64,000 nucleotides of DNA from Bacteroidota bacterium (lineage in GTDB: Bacteria > Bacteroidota > Bacteroidia > Chitinophagales > Chitinophagaceae). Made by a program: the position numbers and the translations under genes. Positions 35,968 through 44,825 of the stretch are shown here, piece after piece; the first letter of the stretch is position 1, and every line of letters starts with the position of its first letter. Under the pieces are notes generated by a model. The model saw only the letters and a list, made by a program, of their open reading frames with translations. It was not told the DNA's origin and did not search any database. Where the stretch lies: positions 1-64,000 of the forward strand of contig VGMN01000008.1 in the NCBI GenBank assembly GCA_016866355.1, written 5' to 3'.

Positions 35968-36189
35968 ATGTTTTGGACACTTGAGTTGGCCTCGTTTTTG
36001 GAAGATGCCCCTTGGCCTGCTACAAAAGATGAGTTGATTGATTATTCAATCCGATCTGGCGCTCCGATCGAGGTAGTAGAAAATCTCCAAGAATTGGAGG
36101 ACGAAGGTGATGTCTATGAAACCATCGAGGACATCTGGCCAGATTACCCCACACAGGATGATTTCTTATTTAACGAGGACGAGTACTAA
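35968..36189 (+). CDS. Small acidic DUF2795 protein
   Basis: 73 residues starting MFWTLELASFLEDAPWPATKDE, then LIDYSIRSGAPIEVVENLQEL and an acidic tail rich in Asp and Glu (IEDIWPDYPTQDDFLFNEDEY). The middle resembles DUF2795, a small helical domain of unknown function. The start is set by the -7 box; a longer frame upstream would run through the inverted repeat and promoter. It is monocistronic, with a terminator-like hairpin after the stop. Confidence 0.8.
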   Translation: MFWTLELASFLEDAPWPATKDELIDYSIRSGAPIEVVENLQELEDEGDVYETIEDIWPDYPTQDDFLFNEDEY

Positions 36190-36196
36190 ACCTACT

Positions 36197-36221
36197 TGGA
36201 AAAATTACTTTTCCATTTTTT
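36197..36221 (+). terminator. Intrinsic terminator of the DUF2795 gene, inside the fabI 3' end
   Basis: TGGAAAA and TTTTCCA pair around ATTAC and are followed by TTTTTT. The hairpin overlaps the last codons of the convergent fabI gene. Confidence 0.6.
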
Positions 36222-37020
36222 CAATTACCGTTTGCGTTACACCAGTAAAACTAAATCCACCATCGTGGAATAAATTTTGCATGGTTACAAACTTGGTCAT
36301 ATCACTAAACAAAGTGATACAATAGTTAGCGCAATCATCTGCACCCGCATTGCCAAGTGGACTCATCGCTTCTGCATAATTCATAAATCCATCAAAGCCT
36401 TTAACCCCACTTCCCGCAGTGGTACGAGTCGGAGATTGGGAAACAGTATTCACCCTAACTTTTCTTTTAACGCCATAGTGATAACCAAAGCTACGTGTTA
36501 CACTTTCCAATAATGCTTTAGCATCAGCCATCTCATTATAGTCAGGAAACACACGTTGTGCAGCTATATAACTTAAGGCTACCACACTACCCCATTCATT
36601 CAAGGCATCTAAATCCCAGGCGGTACGTAATACCCGATGTAAACTCATGGCAGAAATATCCAAGGTTTTACCGTTCCACTCGTAATTCATTTCTGTGTAG
36701 TGCTTTCCTTTACGCACGTTCAAACTCATACCAATTGAATGCAGCACAAAATCAATCTTACCTCCAAAATGCTGCATAGATTGCTCAAACAGATTTTTGA
36801 GATCGTCCATATTGGTTACATCTGCACCAATTACGGGGGCATTTCCACAGACGGCTGACAACTTATTTATCTCTCCCATTCGCAATGCAACCGGGGCATT
36901 TGTCAAAACCAATTGTGCTCCTTCTTCCTGACAACGAAGCGCTGTTCTCCACGCAATAGAGCGTTCATCAAGTGCACCAAATATGATTCCTTTTTTTCCT
37001 TTTAGCAATTGGTTGGACAT
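36205..37020 (-). CDS. fabI: Enoyl-[acyl-carrier-protein] reductase (NADH) FabI
   Basis: Performs the last reduction of each fatty-acid elongation cycle. 271 residues, a short-chain dehydrogenase with the divergent FabI nucleotide motif GIIFGALDERSIAW and IDFVLHSIGMS. The catalytic triad is spaced as in E. coli FabI: Tyr151, Tyr161 and Lys168 in ALSYIAAQRVFPDYNEMADAK. This is the triclosan-type target family. It is divergent from a KAS III gene, another fatty-acid-type enzyme, across 89 bases. Confidence 0.95.
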   Translation of the reverse strand: MSNQLLKGKKGIIFGALDERSIAWRTALRCQEEGAQLVLTNAPVALRMGEINKLSAVCGNAPVIGADVTNMDDLKNLFEQSMQHFGGKIDFVLHSIGMSLNVRKGKHYTEMNYEWNGKTLDISAMSLHRVLRTAWDLDALNEWGSVVALSYIAAQRVFPDYNEMADAKALLESVTRSFGYHYGVKRKVRVNTVSQSPTRTTAGSGVKGFDGFMNYAEAMSPLGNAGADDCANYCITLFSDMTKFVTMQNLFHDGGFSFTGVTQTVIEKMEK

Positions 37021-37096
37021 AGGTTGAATTTGAGCCCTAAATTAAGAAGATATTTGTTTGCGAAGTTGACTAACAGCTGTTCTTACAAAAGGGTGT

Positions 37097-37104
37097 TATA
37101 TTTA
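37097..37104 (+). promoter_or_regulatory. Possible -7 box for the KAS III gene
   Basis: TATATTTA matches TAnnTTTG except for the last base. It ends 5 bases before the ATG. Confidence 0.4.
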
Positions 37105-37109
37105 CAAGT

Positions 37110-38186
37110 ATGGCAAGTCAAACGGTAATCACAGGCACCGGTTGTTATATTCCACCGGTTATCAAAACAAATCAGGAATTTGTTGCACAAACTTTCTATG
37201 CGGAGGATCAAAAGAAGATTGAGGCTGACGGTAATGAGATCGTAGAAAAATTTCAAGAAATTACGGGTATTGAAGAAAGACGCTATGCCGAGGAAAAAGT
37301 AAATGCCTCCGATATGGCCGTGGCTGCCGCTAAATTGGCTTTAGAGGAAAGTGGCATTAACCCTGAGGAATTAGATCAGCTGATCGTTGCACACAATTTT
37401 GGAGATGTGGTAAAGCACACTATACAAACTGATATACTTCCTGCACTAGCTTCACGAGTTAAACATGAGCTGGGTATACAAAATCCTTCCTGTGTGGCCT
37501 ACGATATTTTATTTGGATGTCCTGGTTGGCTTCAAGGCGTAATTCAAGCAGATGCCTTTATCAAAGCAGGGGTGGCTAAAAAAGCCTTGGTGATTGGAAC
37601 AGAAACCTTGAGCCGGGTAGTGGACCATTTTGACAGAGATAGTATGATCTTTTCTGATGGAGCGGGTGCGGCTATATTAGAATCAAAACCCAGTGAACAA
37701 GATGGACCTGGTGTCCTTGCTTCCTCTGTTCAAAGCCATTGCACCGAGGAAGCCTATTATCTTTTTCTGGGAAAGAGTAATTTACCAGAAGCAGATCCGA
37801 GTGTGCGTTATATCAAAATGAAAGGCCGAAAAGTTTATGAATACGCCATGCAACATGTGCCGGCCGCTATGAAAGATTGCCTTGATAAAGCAGGTGTTCC
37901 TATCAGTGCTGTAAAAAAAGTATTTATTCACCAGGCCAATGAAAAAATGGATGAGGGAATCATCAAAAGATTGTTCCGTTTGTATGGGCTCAAAGATATC
38001 CCGGCACACATTGTGCCTATGAGTATACACAAACTTGGTAACAGCTCAGTGGCCACCATTCCTACCCTTTTAGATCTGGTTAGAAAAGGAAATTGGGCTG
38101 AGCATTCACTCGAAAAGGGGGATATTATACTCTTTGCATCCGTGGGTGCTGGTATGAACATCAATGCGGTTTGTTACCGAATGTAA
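37110..38186 (+). CDS. 3-oxoacyl-ACP synthase III family protein (KAS III)
   Basis: 358 residues, about 30 longer than classical FabH because of an extra helical segment near 25-60 (FYAEDQKKIEADGNEIVEKF). The thiolase-fold catalytic triad is complete: Cys137 in LFGCPGW, His274 in FIHQANEKM and Asn311 in IHKLGNSSVA. It starts fatty-acid or related chains by condensing an acyl-CoA with malonyl-ACP. The extra segment suggests a starter or product other than that of housekeeping FabH, so I do not call it fabH. Divergent from fabI, with pheT following 48 bases downstream. Confidence 0.87.
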   Translation: MASQTVITGTGCYIPPVIKTNQEFVAQTFYAEDQKKIEADGNEIVEKFQEITGIEERRYAEEKVNASDMAVAAAKLALEESGINPEELDQLIVAHNFGDVVKHTIQTDILPALASRVKHELGIQNPSCVAYDILFGCPGWLQGVIQADAFIKAGVAKKALVIGTETLSRVVDHFDRDSMIFSDGAGAAILESKPSEQDGPGVLASSVQSHCTEEAYYLFLGKSNLPEADPSVRYIKMKGRKVYEYAMQHVPAAMKDCLDKAGVPISAVKKVFIHQANEKMDEGIIKRLFRLYGLKDIPAHIVPMSIHKLGNSSVATIPTLLDLVRKGNWAEHSLEKGDIILFASVGAGMNINAVCYRM

Positions 38187-38202
38187 ACAAGCCCCTTTCC
38201 AT

Positions 38203-38210
38203 TATCTTCG
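38203..38210 (+). promoter_or_regulatory. -7 box for pheT
   Basis: TATCTTCG (TAnnTTCG variant), 24 bases before the ATG and 16 bases after the KAS III stop. Confidence 0.5.
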
Positions 38211-38234
38211 CAACTAGTAAATTTTGGTTCGAAG

Positions 38235-40655
38235 ATGACGCTCTCCTACAAATGGCTCTGCGACTACCTGCCTGAAAAACCAGCTCCTGAAAAGCTGAGT
38301 CAACTGCTTACTTCCGTTGGGTTGGAGGTAGAAAGTATGCAGCCTTATGAAGAGGTTAAAGGCGGACTCAAAGGTTTGATTATTGGAGAAGTAGTAAGCA
38401 CAGCCAAACATCCCAACGCAGATAAATTAACACTCACAAAAGTTAATATTGGACAATCACCATCACTCTCGATTGTTTGTGGTGCTCCCAATGTTGCCGC
38501 TGGCCAAAAAGTTGTAGTAGCACCCGTAGGCACTACCATTTACCCTACCCAAGGCCAACCCTTAACGATGCGAGTAGCAAAAATTCGCGGAGAGGAAAGT
38601 CAAGGAATGATTTGTGCGGAAGATGAAATTGGATTGGGCGAAAGTCACGCAGGTATTTTAGTACTGGATGCAACAGCAATTCCAGGCACTCCTGCTTCGG
38701 AATATTTCAATTTATACGATGATATCATTTATGAAATTGGGCTAACCCCCAACCGAATGGATGCCATGAGTCACTGGGGTGTAGCAAGAGATGTTTGCGC
38801 CTATATCAATCATCACGAAAATAAAAATCTTACTCCGATACTCCCTGCAATTGCTTCGCTGGAAAAGGGCGGCAAACAAGACAGGTTTCAGGTTACTATT
38901 GAAAACAAAAAAGCTTGTCCGCGTTATTCAGGTATTGCAATCACCGGAATTAAAGTAGGACCGTCCCCCACTTGGTTACAGAAAAGATTAAAGGCAGTTG
39001 GCGTTCGTCCCATTAATAATATTGTAGATATCACCAATTATATTCAGCATGAAACAGGGCAACCCCTTCATGCGTTTGATGCAACAGCTATTGCAGGAAA
39101 TCAAATTATTGTAAAAAACTTACCCGCCGGCACTGAATTTGTTACGCTGGATGGCACTACAAGAAAATTACATGAAGAAGATTTGATGATTTGCAATGCA
39201 AAAGAAGGCATGTGCATCGCTGGTGTTTTTGGTGGCCTTCACAGTGGCGTAAAAGAATCTACACGCTCCCTATTCATTGAAAGTGCATTTTTTGAAGGGA
39301 TCTCGATCCGTAAAACTTCATTCAGACATGGACTTCGAACAGACGCAGCCACTCGATTTGAAAAAGGAACTGATATAGAAGCCACAGTCCGTGTATTAGA
39401 AAGAGCTACTCAATTAATCCAAGAGATAGCGGGTGGTGAGGTAGCAGGATCACTAATTGATTGCTATCCGAGTCCACAACCTAAAAAAACGGTGACGGTA
39501 CGCTGGTCCATGCTCGCTAAACTCAGTGGAAAAGTATACACACCGGTTACTGTAAAAAAATTGTTGACCAGCTTGGGTTTTGAATGGGCCATGGAAGATG
39601 GAGACGGATTTACCGTATTGGTGCCTACCCATAAAACAGATATTAGTTTACAAGCTGATATTGTGGAGGAGATCATTCGTGTTGACGGACTTGATAATAT
39701 TGAGACCCCTACTCAAATTAAATTATCACCTGCTATTGATCCTGAAAATTGGAAAGCAACCTTGAAAGAAAAAACCGCTAACCAATTAGCAGGAATGGGA
39801 TTTCAGGAAATGATGACTAATTCTATTACCAATGCTGCCTATTACAACAATAGCCAGGGATTAGTAACCATGATCAATAGTTTGAGCGCTGAATTGAATT
39901 GCTTACGTCCCCGTTTGCTTGAAACTGCATTGGAAGTGGTGGCACATAACCTCAATCACCGAAATTTAAATCTTCGGTTATTTGAATTTGGGAAAATATA
40001 CAACCGAAAAGATAGTGACCAATTTGAGGAAGCAGAAAGATGTTGTATAGTGATCACCGGTCAAAAACAAGAAAGTAGTTGGAGACAAGGGGCTACTGCA
40101 TCAGATTTCTATGCCCTGAAAGGAGCCGTTGAAGCCCTATTAAAAGGATTAGGACTCAACAACAGTGAGCAAAAGATGGAACCCACTGCAGCCATTGGCT
40201 ATGGCATTAACTGGACGCACGCAAAACAAATCCTTGGGTATGGAGGTGAAGTTGCTCCTGCAATACTTGAGAAGATGGGAATCAAACAACCAGTTTTCTA
40301 CGCTGAGCTAAATTGGAATTTAATAGCAACACAATCCAACCAACAGCGTCGCACTATCCGTGAAATTCCTCGTTTTCCCGCTGTACAACGGGACCTGGCA
40401 TTGATTGCTCCCCGTAGTTTAACCTGGGAGCAGATTCAATCTGCTGTGCATAAGATCCAACTTGAATGCCTGCAGGATATCAAACTCTTTGATATATTCG
40501 AGAGTGATAAGCTAGGCGTTGATAAAAAATCTATGGCAGTGAATTTCACATTTCAACATGTAGAGAGAACCTTAACTGACAAAGAGATTGAAGAATGGAT
40601 GAATAAAATACTGGCTACCCTAGAAAAAGACCTTAGTATAAACTTGAGAAAATGA
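38235..40655 (+). CDS. pheT: Phenylalanyl-tRNA synthetase beta subunit
   Basis: 806 residues, the usual length. Domains in order: N-terminal helix MTLSYKWLCDYLPEK, EMAP/OB tRNA-binding domain (about 40-155, KHPNADKLTLTKVNIG), B1/B3-B4 editing region (LTPNRMDAMSHWGVARDV, RFEKGTD), B5 domain (about 410-480), catalytic-like core (LRPRLLETALEVVAHN) and C-terminal FDX-ACB anticodon-binding domain (REIPRFPAVQRDLALI). pheS is not in the window, so the subunits are unlinked as in other Bacteroidota. Its stop overlaps the next start by 4 bases. Confidence 0.97.
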   Translation: MTLSYKWLCDYLPEKPAPEKLSQLLTSVGLEVESMQPYEEVKGGLKGLIIGEVVSTAKHPNADKLTLTKVNIGQSPSLSIVCGAPNVAAGQKVVVAPVGTTIYPTQGQPLTMRVAKIRGEESQGMICAEDEIGLGESHAGILVLDATAIPGTPASEYFNLYDDIIYEIGLTPNRMDAMSHWGVARDVCAYINHHENKNLTPILPAIASLEKGGKQDRFQVTIENKKACPRYSGIAITGIKVGPSPTWLQKRLKAVGVRPINNIVDITNYIQHETGQPLHAFDATAIAGNQIIVKNLPAGTEFVTLDGTTRKLHEEDLMICNAKEGMCIAGVFGGLHSGVKESTRSLFIESAFFEGISIRKTSFRHGLRTDAATRFEKGTDIEATVRVLERATQLIQEIAGGEVAGSLIDCYPSPQPKKTVTVRWSMLAKLSGKVYTPVTVKKLLTSLGFEWAMEDGDGFTVLVPTHKTDISLQADIVEEIIRVDGLDNIETPTQIKLSPAIDPENWKATLKEKTANQLAGMGFQEMMTNSITNAAYYNNSQGLVTMINSLSAELNCLRPRLLETALEVVAHNLNHRNLNLRLFEFGKIYNRKDSDQFEEAERCCIVITGQKQESSWRQGATASDFYALKGAVEALLKGLGLNNSEQKMEPTAAIGYGINWTHAKQILGYGGEVAPAILEKMGIKQPVFYAELNWNLIATQSNQQRRTIREIPRFPAVQRDLALIAPRSLTWEQIQSAVHKIQLECLQDIKLFDIFESDKLGVDKKSMAVNFTFQHVERTLTDKEIEEWMNKILATLEKDLSINLRK

Positions 40656-40939
40656 GCACGCTGCAAATAGATTTAGAACGCATTCAACAAAAGTTGCAAC
40701 AATTAGTGCAATACCAGCAAAAGCTGCGTGCAGAGAATCAGGTTTTACGGGAACAAGTAGCTAAAAGCGTTGAAGAAAAAGAAATCCTTGCGGCACAAAT
40801 TTCACAACTGCAAGAACAAATTGGACTTCTTAAATTGAATAACGGAACGTTGGAAAGTCAGGATAAAAAAGAAATGGAGAAAAAAATCAATCAGTATATC
40901 CGTGAGATTGATCGTTGTATTGCTCAATTAGGAGAATAA
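40652..40939 (+). CDS. Small coiled-coil protein, possible ZapB-like division partner
   Basis: 95 residues, almost entirely heptad-patterned coiled coil (LERIQQKLQQLVQYQQKLRA, then LREQVAKSVEEKEILAAQISQL) with a C-terminal tail KKINQYIREIDRCIAQLGE. It overlaps pheT by 4 bases and is followed 3 bases later by zapA. Position and coiled-coil nature suggest a division-associated partner of ZapA; this is inferred and not shown by a motif. Confidence 0.75.
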   Translation: MSTLQIDLERIQQKLQQLVQYQQKLRAENQVLREQVAKSVEEKEILAAQISQLQEQIGLLKLNNGTLESQDKKEMEKKINQYIREIDRCIAQLGE

Positions 40940-40942
40940 CCT

Positions 40943-41239
40943 ATGGCAGAACTTATACCACTATCCGCACAAATTGGAGACAGGGCCTACCGCATCAAGG
41001 TGGAACCCAAGGACGAAGCCTTGGTTAGAAAAACGCTCCAACAAATCAATGATAAAATTATGGAGCTGAAATCACTGTATGTAGGTAAGGACATGCAAGA
41101 TTATGTATCCATGACCATGATCTGGTATGCTACACAACAGCCTACCACAACAGCCGCTGTTGGAGCAGTAGAAGATCCCACTATCAGACAAGGGTTAGCA
41201 ATCTTGGAAGGGCTGATTGAAAACGGCCTCCAACAATAA
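40943..41239 (+). CDS. zapA: Cell division protein ZapA
   Basis: 98 residues. The N-terminal strand-helix part IGDRAYRIKVEPKDEALVRKTLQQINDKI and the C-terminal coiled coil are the ZapA pattern. ZapA cross-links FtsZ filaments at the division ring. It is the third gene of a pheT-coiled coil-zapA unit and is convergent with the thioredoxin-like gene, 7 bases apart. Confidence 0.87.
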   Translation: MAELIPLSAQIGDRAYRIKVEPKDEALVRKTLQQINDKIMELKSLYVGKDMQDYVSMTMIWYATQQPTTTAAVGAVEDPTIRQGLAILEGLIENGLQQ

Positions 41240-41246
41240 CACCCTC

Positions 41247-42419
41247 CTATTTTCCTTCCAGGAGTTCTTCCATTTTTTTAGCTAAGGCCTCTCCACGTAA
41301 ATTTTTAGCAATGATTTTTCCAGTAGGATCTAAAAGAAGATTCTGAGGAATAGCACGAATGCCATACTGTTTGGAAACAGCATTATCCCAATATTTAAGG
41401 TCACTTAGATGTGACCAGGTTAGATTATCATCATGGATGGCCTTCATCCATTTGTCTTTTTGTCCGGCACGATCCAATGAAATACCAAGTATATGAAAGT
41501 TTTTATCCTTGTATTGGTTGAATACTTTCACTACGTTCGGATTCTCTTGACGGCAAGGACCACACCAGCTAGCCCAAAAGTCAATCAACAGATAACGGCC
41601 TTTGAAGGAGGATAATTGAACAGGCTGCTCTAACGTATCGTTTTGTGTAAACTCAGGGGCCATCCGACCAATACCAGTCAGTTTTGCTGTTTCAAGTTGT
41701 TCTTTAAAACTTTTTACTGTTGGGTACTCCTGTACTGCAGCAGGTAGGGCGTTGAAAAGAGGCTCAACCTTATCAGGATTAATATCCCATCCGGCATATT
41801 GCTGAAGTGCATAAAATGCAGCTGGAGAACTTGGATTTTTTTGAATGTAGCCGGACAATACATTTTCTTTTAAATCGGATTCTAACACATCAATCTGCGC
41901 TTCCACCCGGTCTCTGGCTTCAGTATCTTTCTTTGCGTTGGCCTTAGCATAATCCTGATATAAAACTTTCATCTTGTCATCGTAGGGTTTACGTAAAGCT
42001 TGAAGAGCCAGGTAAGCTTCATGGTGTTTGGACCCCTTGATGCTAACGTTACTAAAAGAGTCGGTGGAATTAATTCTAATCCGTCCGTCACCAGCATAAA
42101 CATTGAAGGCATCACGGGATTGATTACTGGTAGACCCTCCGGCAAGTGGGGTAAATTGCTTTGCAGAGCCCGCGTTTGCATATTTCACACGAAAGGCTAA
42201 TAGTTCTGGCTCCACCATTTTTAATGTGAACGTGTAAGCATTATCTATCACTTTACAACTATCCTTGACAGAGGTTCCATTAACACGGTGGTACAAATAA
42301 ACCCACTCAGGCTCAGGCTGGACATTTTTAAAACTTCCCTTGATAGACAAAGGCTTAGCATTATCCTGACCAAACAGGGAAAATGGGAAGGCCAAACAGG
42401 CCAAAAGTAGGTTACGCAT
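41247..42419 (-). CDS. TlpA-like thiol-disulfide oxidoreductase with DUF4369 N-terminal domain
   Basis: 390 residues from the ATG that begins a signal peptide (MRNLLLACLAFPFSLFGQ). The N-terminal ~200 residues are a DUF4369-type region (LSIKGSFKNV...VYLYHRVNGTSVKDSCKV). The C-terminal domain from about 250 is thioredoxin-like, with WASWCGPC (Cys286, Cys289) and the cis-Pro in IRAIPQN. It probably reduces periplasmic protein disulfides, for example in cytochrome maturation. Longer upstream starts lie in the rny promoter region and are rejected. Confidence 0.87.
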   Translation of the reverse strand: MRNLLLACLAFPFSLFGQDNAKPLSIKGSFKNVQPEPEWVYLYHRVNGTSVKDSCKVIDNAYTFTLKMVEPELLAFRVKYANAGSAKQFTPLAGGSTSNQSRDAFNVYAGDGRIRINSTDSFSNVSIKGSKHHEAYLALQALRKPYDDKMKVLYQDYAKANAKKDTEARDRVEAQIDVLESDLKENVLSGYIQKNPSSPAAFYALQQYAGWDINPDKVEPLFNALPAAVQEYPTVKSFKEQLETAKLTGIGRMAPEFTQNDTLEQPVQLSSFKGRYLLIDFWASWCGPCRQENPNVVKVFNQYKDKNFHILGISLDRAGQKDKWMKAIHDDNLTWSHLSDLKYWDNAVSKQYGIRAIPQNLLLDPTGKIIAKNLRGEALAKKMEELLEGK

Positions 42420-42456
42420 GGGGTAAATTGAGGGCTCTAATATACGCATCTTTTCA

Positions 42457-42464
42457 TACCTTTG
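42457..42464 (+). promoter_or_regulatory. -7 box for rny
   Basis: TACCTTTG, perfect TAnnTTTG, 53 bases before the ATG. Confidence 0.6.
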
Positions 42465-42517
42465 TAGACCACACATTTGTGGAACAAGCATTGTGAAACA
42501 ACTAAATCAAAAATTCA

Positions 42518-44083
42518 ATGGATCTCAATATATTGTACGCCCTTATTGGCGTAATCGCAGGGGGGGCTGGCCTCTTGGCGGGAAAAGTCTTCTTTGCAAA
42601 GGGGAGTCGTAAGCAAGTAGAAGAGGCTGAAATTCAAGCACAAACAATTTTAAAAGAGGCTGAACTAAGGGCTGAAACAGTTCGGAAAGAAAAAGAACTA
42701 GAGGCCAAAGAAAGGTTTGTCCAGCTAAAGGCTGCTCATGAAAGAGAGGTACTGGATCGTAACAAAAAGGTGATCGATTCGGAAAACCGCGTTCGTCAGA
42801 AGGAGCAATCCATCAGCCAAAAAGAAAATAACCTGGATAAGCAAATCAAGGAAAATGAAACGCTGAAGGAAAACCTGAACCGCCAATTGGAACAAACCAA
42901 TATGAAACGGGCGGAGTTGGAAAAAAATCAGGAAGAACATGTTCGTCGGCTAGAAAAAATTGCCAATCTGTCTGCAGATGATGCACGGGCTCAATTAATT
43001 GAAAGCTTGCGTAGCGAAACACAAACCAAGGCACTGGTTTTACAACAGGAGATTATTGAGGATGCCAAACAAAAGGCACAGAAGGAAGCTCGTAAAATAA
43101 TTATTCAAACCATTCAACGTACGGCCGCAGAGCAAGCCATCGAAAACTCCATTACTGTTTTTAATCTGGAGAGTGACGAAATCAAAGGCCAGATCATTGG
43201 AAGAGAAGGTAGAAATATCCGTGCTATTGAGGCGGCTACCGGAGTGGATCTTATTGTGGATGATACCCCTGAGGCCATTCTTTTATCAAGCTTTGATCCA
43301 TTGCGTCGTGAGATTGCCCGCTTGAGCTTGCAACGTTTAGTGACTGATGGACGTATCCACCCTGCCCGTATTGAGGAAGTGGTGGAAAAAACACGTAAGC
43401 AAATTGAAGAGCAGGTAATGGAAATTGGTGAACGCACAGTAATTGAACTGGGTATTCATGGTTTACACAAAGAATTGATTAGGATGGTGGGAAGAATGCG
43501 CTTCCGTTCGTCCTACGGACAAAACTTATTGATGCATAGCCGCGAAACCGCCAATCTGTGTGCCACCATGGCTGCGGAATTAGGACTTAATCCCAAGCTA
43601 GCAAAACGCGCCGGGCTTTTGCACGATATTGGAAAAGTACCTGATGAGGAAAGTGAATTAAGCCACGCACTATTAGGTGCCAAGCTGGCTGAGAAATATG
43701 GTGAAAATCCTGCGGTGGTTAACGCAATTGGTGCCCACCACGATGAGATGGAAATGCAATATGTAATTTCCCCCATTATCCAGGCCTGTGATGCTATTTC
43801 CGGTGCCCGTCCAGGTGCCAGAAGGGAGATCATGCAGCAATACCTGCAACGTATCAAGGATCTGGAAAACCTGGCTATGTCCTACACTGGCGTAGAAAAA
43901 GCTTATGCCATCCAGGCCGGCCGAGAGTTACGCGTAATTGTTGAGGCTGAGAAGGTAAGCGATCAAGAATCAGACAAACTTTCCTTTGAAATTGCGCAAA
44001 AAATTCAAACAGAGATGACCTTCCCTGGCCAGATTAAGGTGACGGTTATCCGGGAAAAAAGAGCAGTAAATGTTGCCCGATAG
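42518..44083 (+). CDS. rny: Ribonuclease Y
   Basis: Membrane-anchored endoribonuclease that starts mRNA decay. 521 residues. An N-terminal helix (about 4-26) is followed by a long coiled coil (about 35-195), a KH RNA-binding domain ([22 protein letters not shown]) and an HD hydrolase domain whose metal motif is [12 protein letters not shown] with [10 protein letters not shown] downstream. All motifs are intact. Monocistronic, with rplS starting 42 bases later from its own promoter. Confidence 0.96.
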   Translation: MDLNILYALIGVIAGGAGLLAGKVFFAKGSRKQVEEAEIQAQTILKEAELRAETVRKEKELEAKERFVQLKAAHEREVLDRNKKVIDSENRVRQKEQSISQKENNLDKQIKENETLKENLNRQLEQTNMKRAELEKNQEEHVRRLEKIANLSADDARAQLIESLRSETQTKALVLQQEIIEDAKQKAQKEARKIIIQTIQRTAAEQAIENSITVFNLESDEIKGQIIGREGRNIRAIEAATGVDLIVDDTPEAILLSSFDPLRREIARLSLQRLVTDGRIHPARIEEVVEKTRKQIEEQVMEIGERTVIELGIHGLHKELIRMVGRMRFRSSYGQNLLMHSRETANLCATMAAELGLNPKLAKRAGLLHDIGKVPDEESELSHALLGAKLAEKYGENPAVVNAIGAHHDEMEMQYVISPIIQACDAISGARPGARREIMQQYLQRIKDLENLAMSYTGVEKAYAIQAGRELRVIVEAEKVSDQESDKLSFEIAQKIQTEMTFPGQIKVTVIREKRAVNVAR

Positions 44084-44095
44084 GGTGATTTTCAC

Positions 44096-44103
44096 TACCT
44101 TTG
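44096..44103 (+). promoter_or_regulatory. -7 box for rplS
   Basis: TACCTTTG, perfect TAnnTTTG, 22 bases before the ATG. Confidence 0.6.
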
Positions 44104-44125
44104 TTCTCCTTTAAAACTTTTACAC

Positions 44126-44497
44126 ATGAACGCCATTGCCTTTGTACACGAGCAGCTGACGGCAAAAAAGGAATTCCCGGCTTTCAAGCCTGGAGATAAT
44201 ATCACCGTCAATTACAAGATCATTGAGGGTAACAAGGAGCGTATCCAGTCCTTCAAAGGTGATGTGACCAAGAAGCAGGGCACTGGTAACACTGCCAGCT
44301 TTACGGTACGTAAGATCTCTGACGGAGTTGGTGTAGAAAGAGTATTCCCCTTCTACTCCCCTAATATTGAATCAATCGAATTGAATAAAACAGGTCAGGT
44401 ACGTCGTGCTAAACTGTTCTACCAGCGTAAGCGTAGCGGTAAAAGTGCTCGTATCCGTGAAAAGAGAATGGCAGTGGCAGAAACTGCAGAAGCTTAA
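44126..44497 (+). CDS. rplS: 50S ribosomal protein bL19
   Basis: 123 residues. The conserved L19 core [26 protein letters not shown], then [24 protein letters not shown] and the [21 protein letters not shown] tail are unmistakable. L19 lies at the 30S-50S interface. It is preceded by its own promoter and followed by a strong terminator. Confidence 0.97.
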   Translation: MNAIAFVHEQLTAKKEFPAFKPGDNITVNYKIIEGNKERIQSFKGDVTKKQGTGNTASFTVRKISDGVGVERVFPFYSPNIESIELNKTGQVRRAKLFYQRKRSGKSARIREKRMAVAETAEA

Positions 44498-44519
44498 TCC
44501 AATCCAACTTGTTAAATTG

Positions 44520-44549
44520 AATCCCGTTCCACAACAAACGGGATTTTTT
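44520..44549 (+). terminator. Intrinsic terminator of rplS
   Basis: AATCCCGTT and AACGGGATT pair around an eight-base loop and are followed by TTTTT. Confidence 0.88.
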
Positions 44550-44573
44550 ATGCCGGTTAATAAACAGCTGTCT

Positions 44574-44581
44574 TATCTTTA
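44574..44581 (+). promoter_or_regulatory. Possible -7 box for tatA
   Basis: TATCTTTA, one mismatch to TAnnTTTG, 19 bases before the first tatA ATG and directly after the rplS terminator. Confidence 0.42.
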
Positions 44582-44600
44582 CAACTACAATTTTAGTTTT

Positions 44601-44810
44601 ATGATGAACCCCATTCTGCTAGGCATGCTTGGAACCAACGAAATCATCATCATTCTGGTTATCGTGCTTTTATTATTTGGAGGTCGCAAGATCCCTGAGT
44701 TGATGAAAGGGCTTGGAAAAGGCGTGCGTGAATTCAATGATGCCAAGAATAATGTGAAAAAGGAAATCGAGGACAGCGCCAATGATGTAACGCGTTCTGT
44801 TAAGGAATAA
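44601..44810 (+). CDS. tatA: Sec-independent protein translocase TatA/E
   Basis: 69 residues. A hydrophobic helix (about 13-26, NEIIIILVIVLLLFGG) leads into the FGGRKIPELMKGLGKG hinge and amphipathic helix that define TatA, then a charged tail. It forms the pore of the twin-arginine export system. Two adjacent ATG codons make the exact start uncertain by one residue. The lytic transglycosylase gene follows after 15 bases. tatC is not in the window. Confidence 0.93.
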   Translation: MMNPILLGMLGTNEIIIILVIVLLLFGGRKIPELMKGLGKGVREFNDAKNNVKKEIEDSANDVTRSVKE

Positions 44811-44825
44811 TTCCTTTTGAATTGT

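Noticed and set aside
37072-37081. AACAGCTGTT palindrome between fabI and the KAS III gene
   Set aside because: Ten bases long, with no second copy in the window. Its position could suit an operator, but chance is as likely.
40943-41246. 6S RNA next to zapA, as in gamma-proteobacteria
   Set aside because: Only 7 bases separate zapA from the convergent gene, so there is no room for a 6S RNA gene here.
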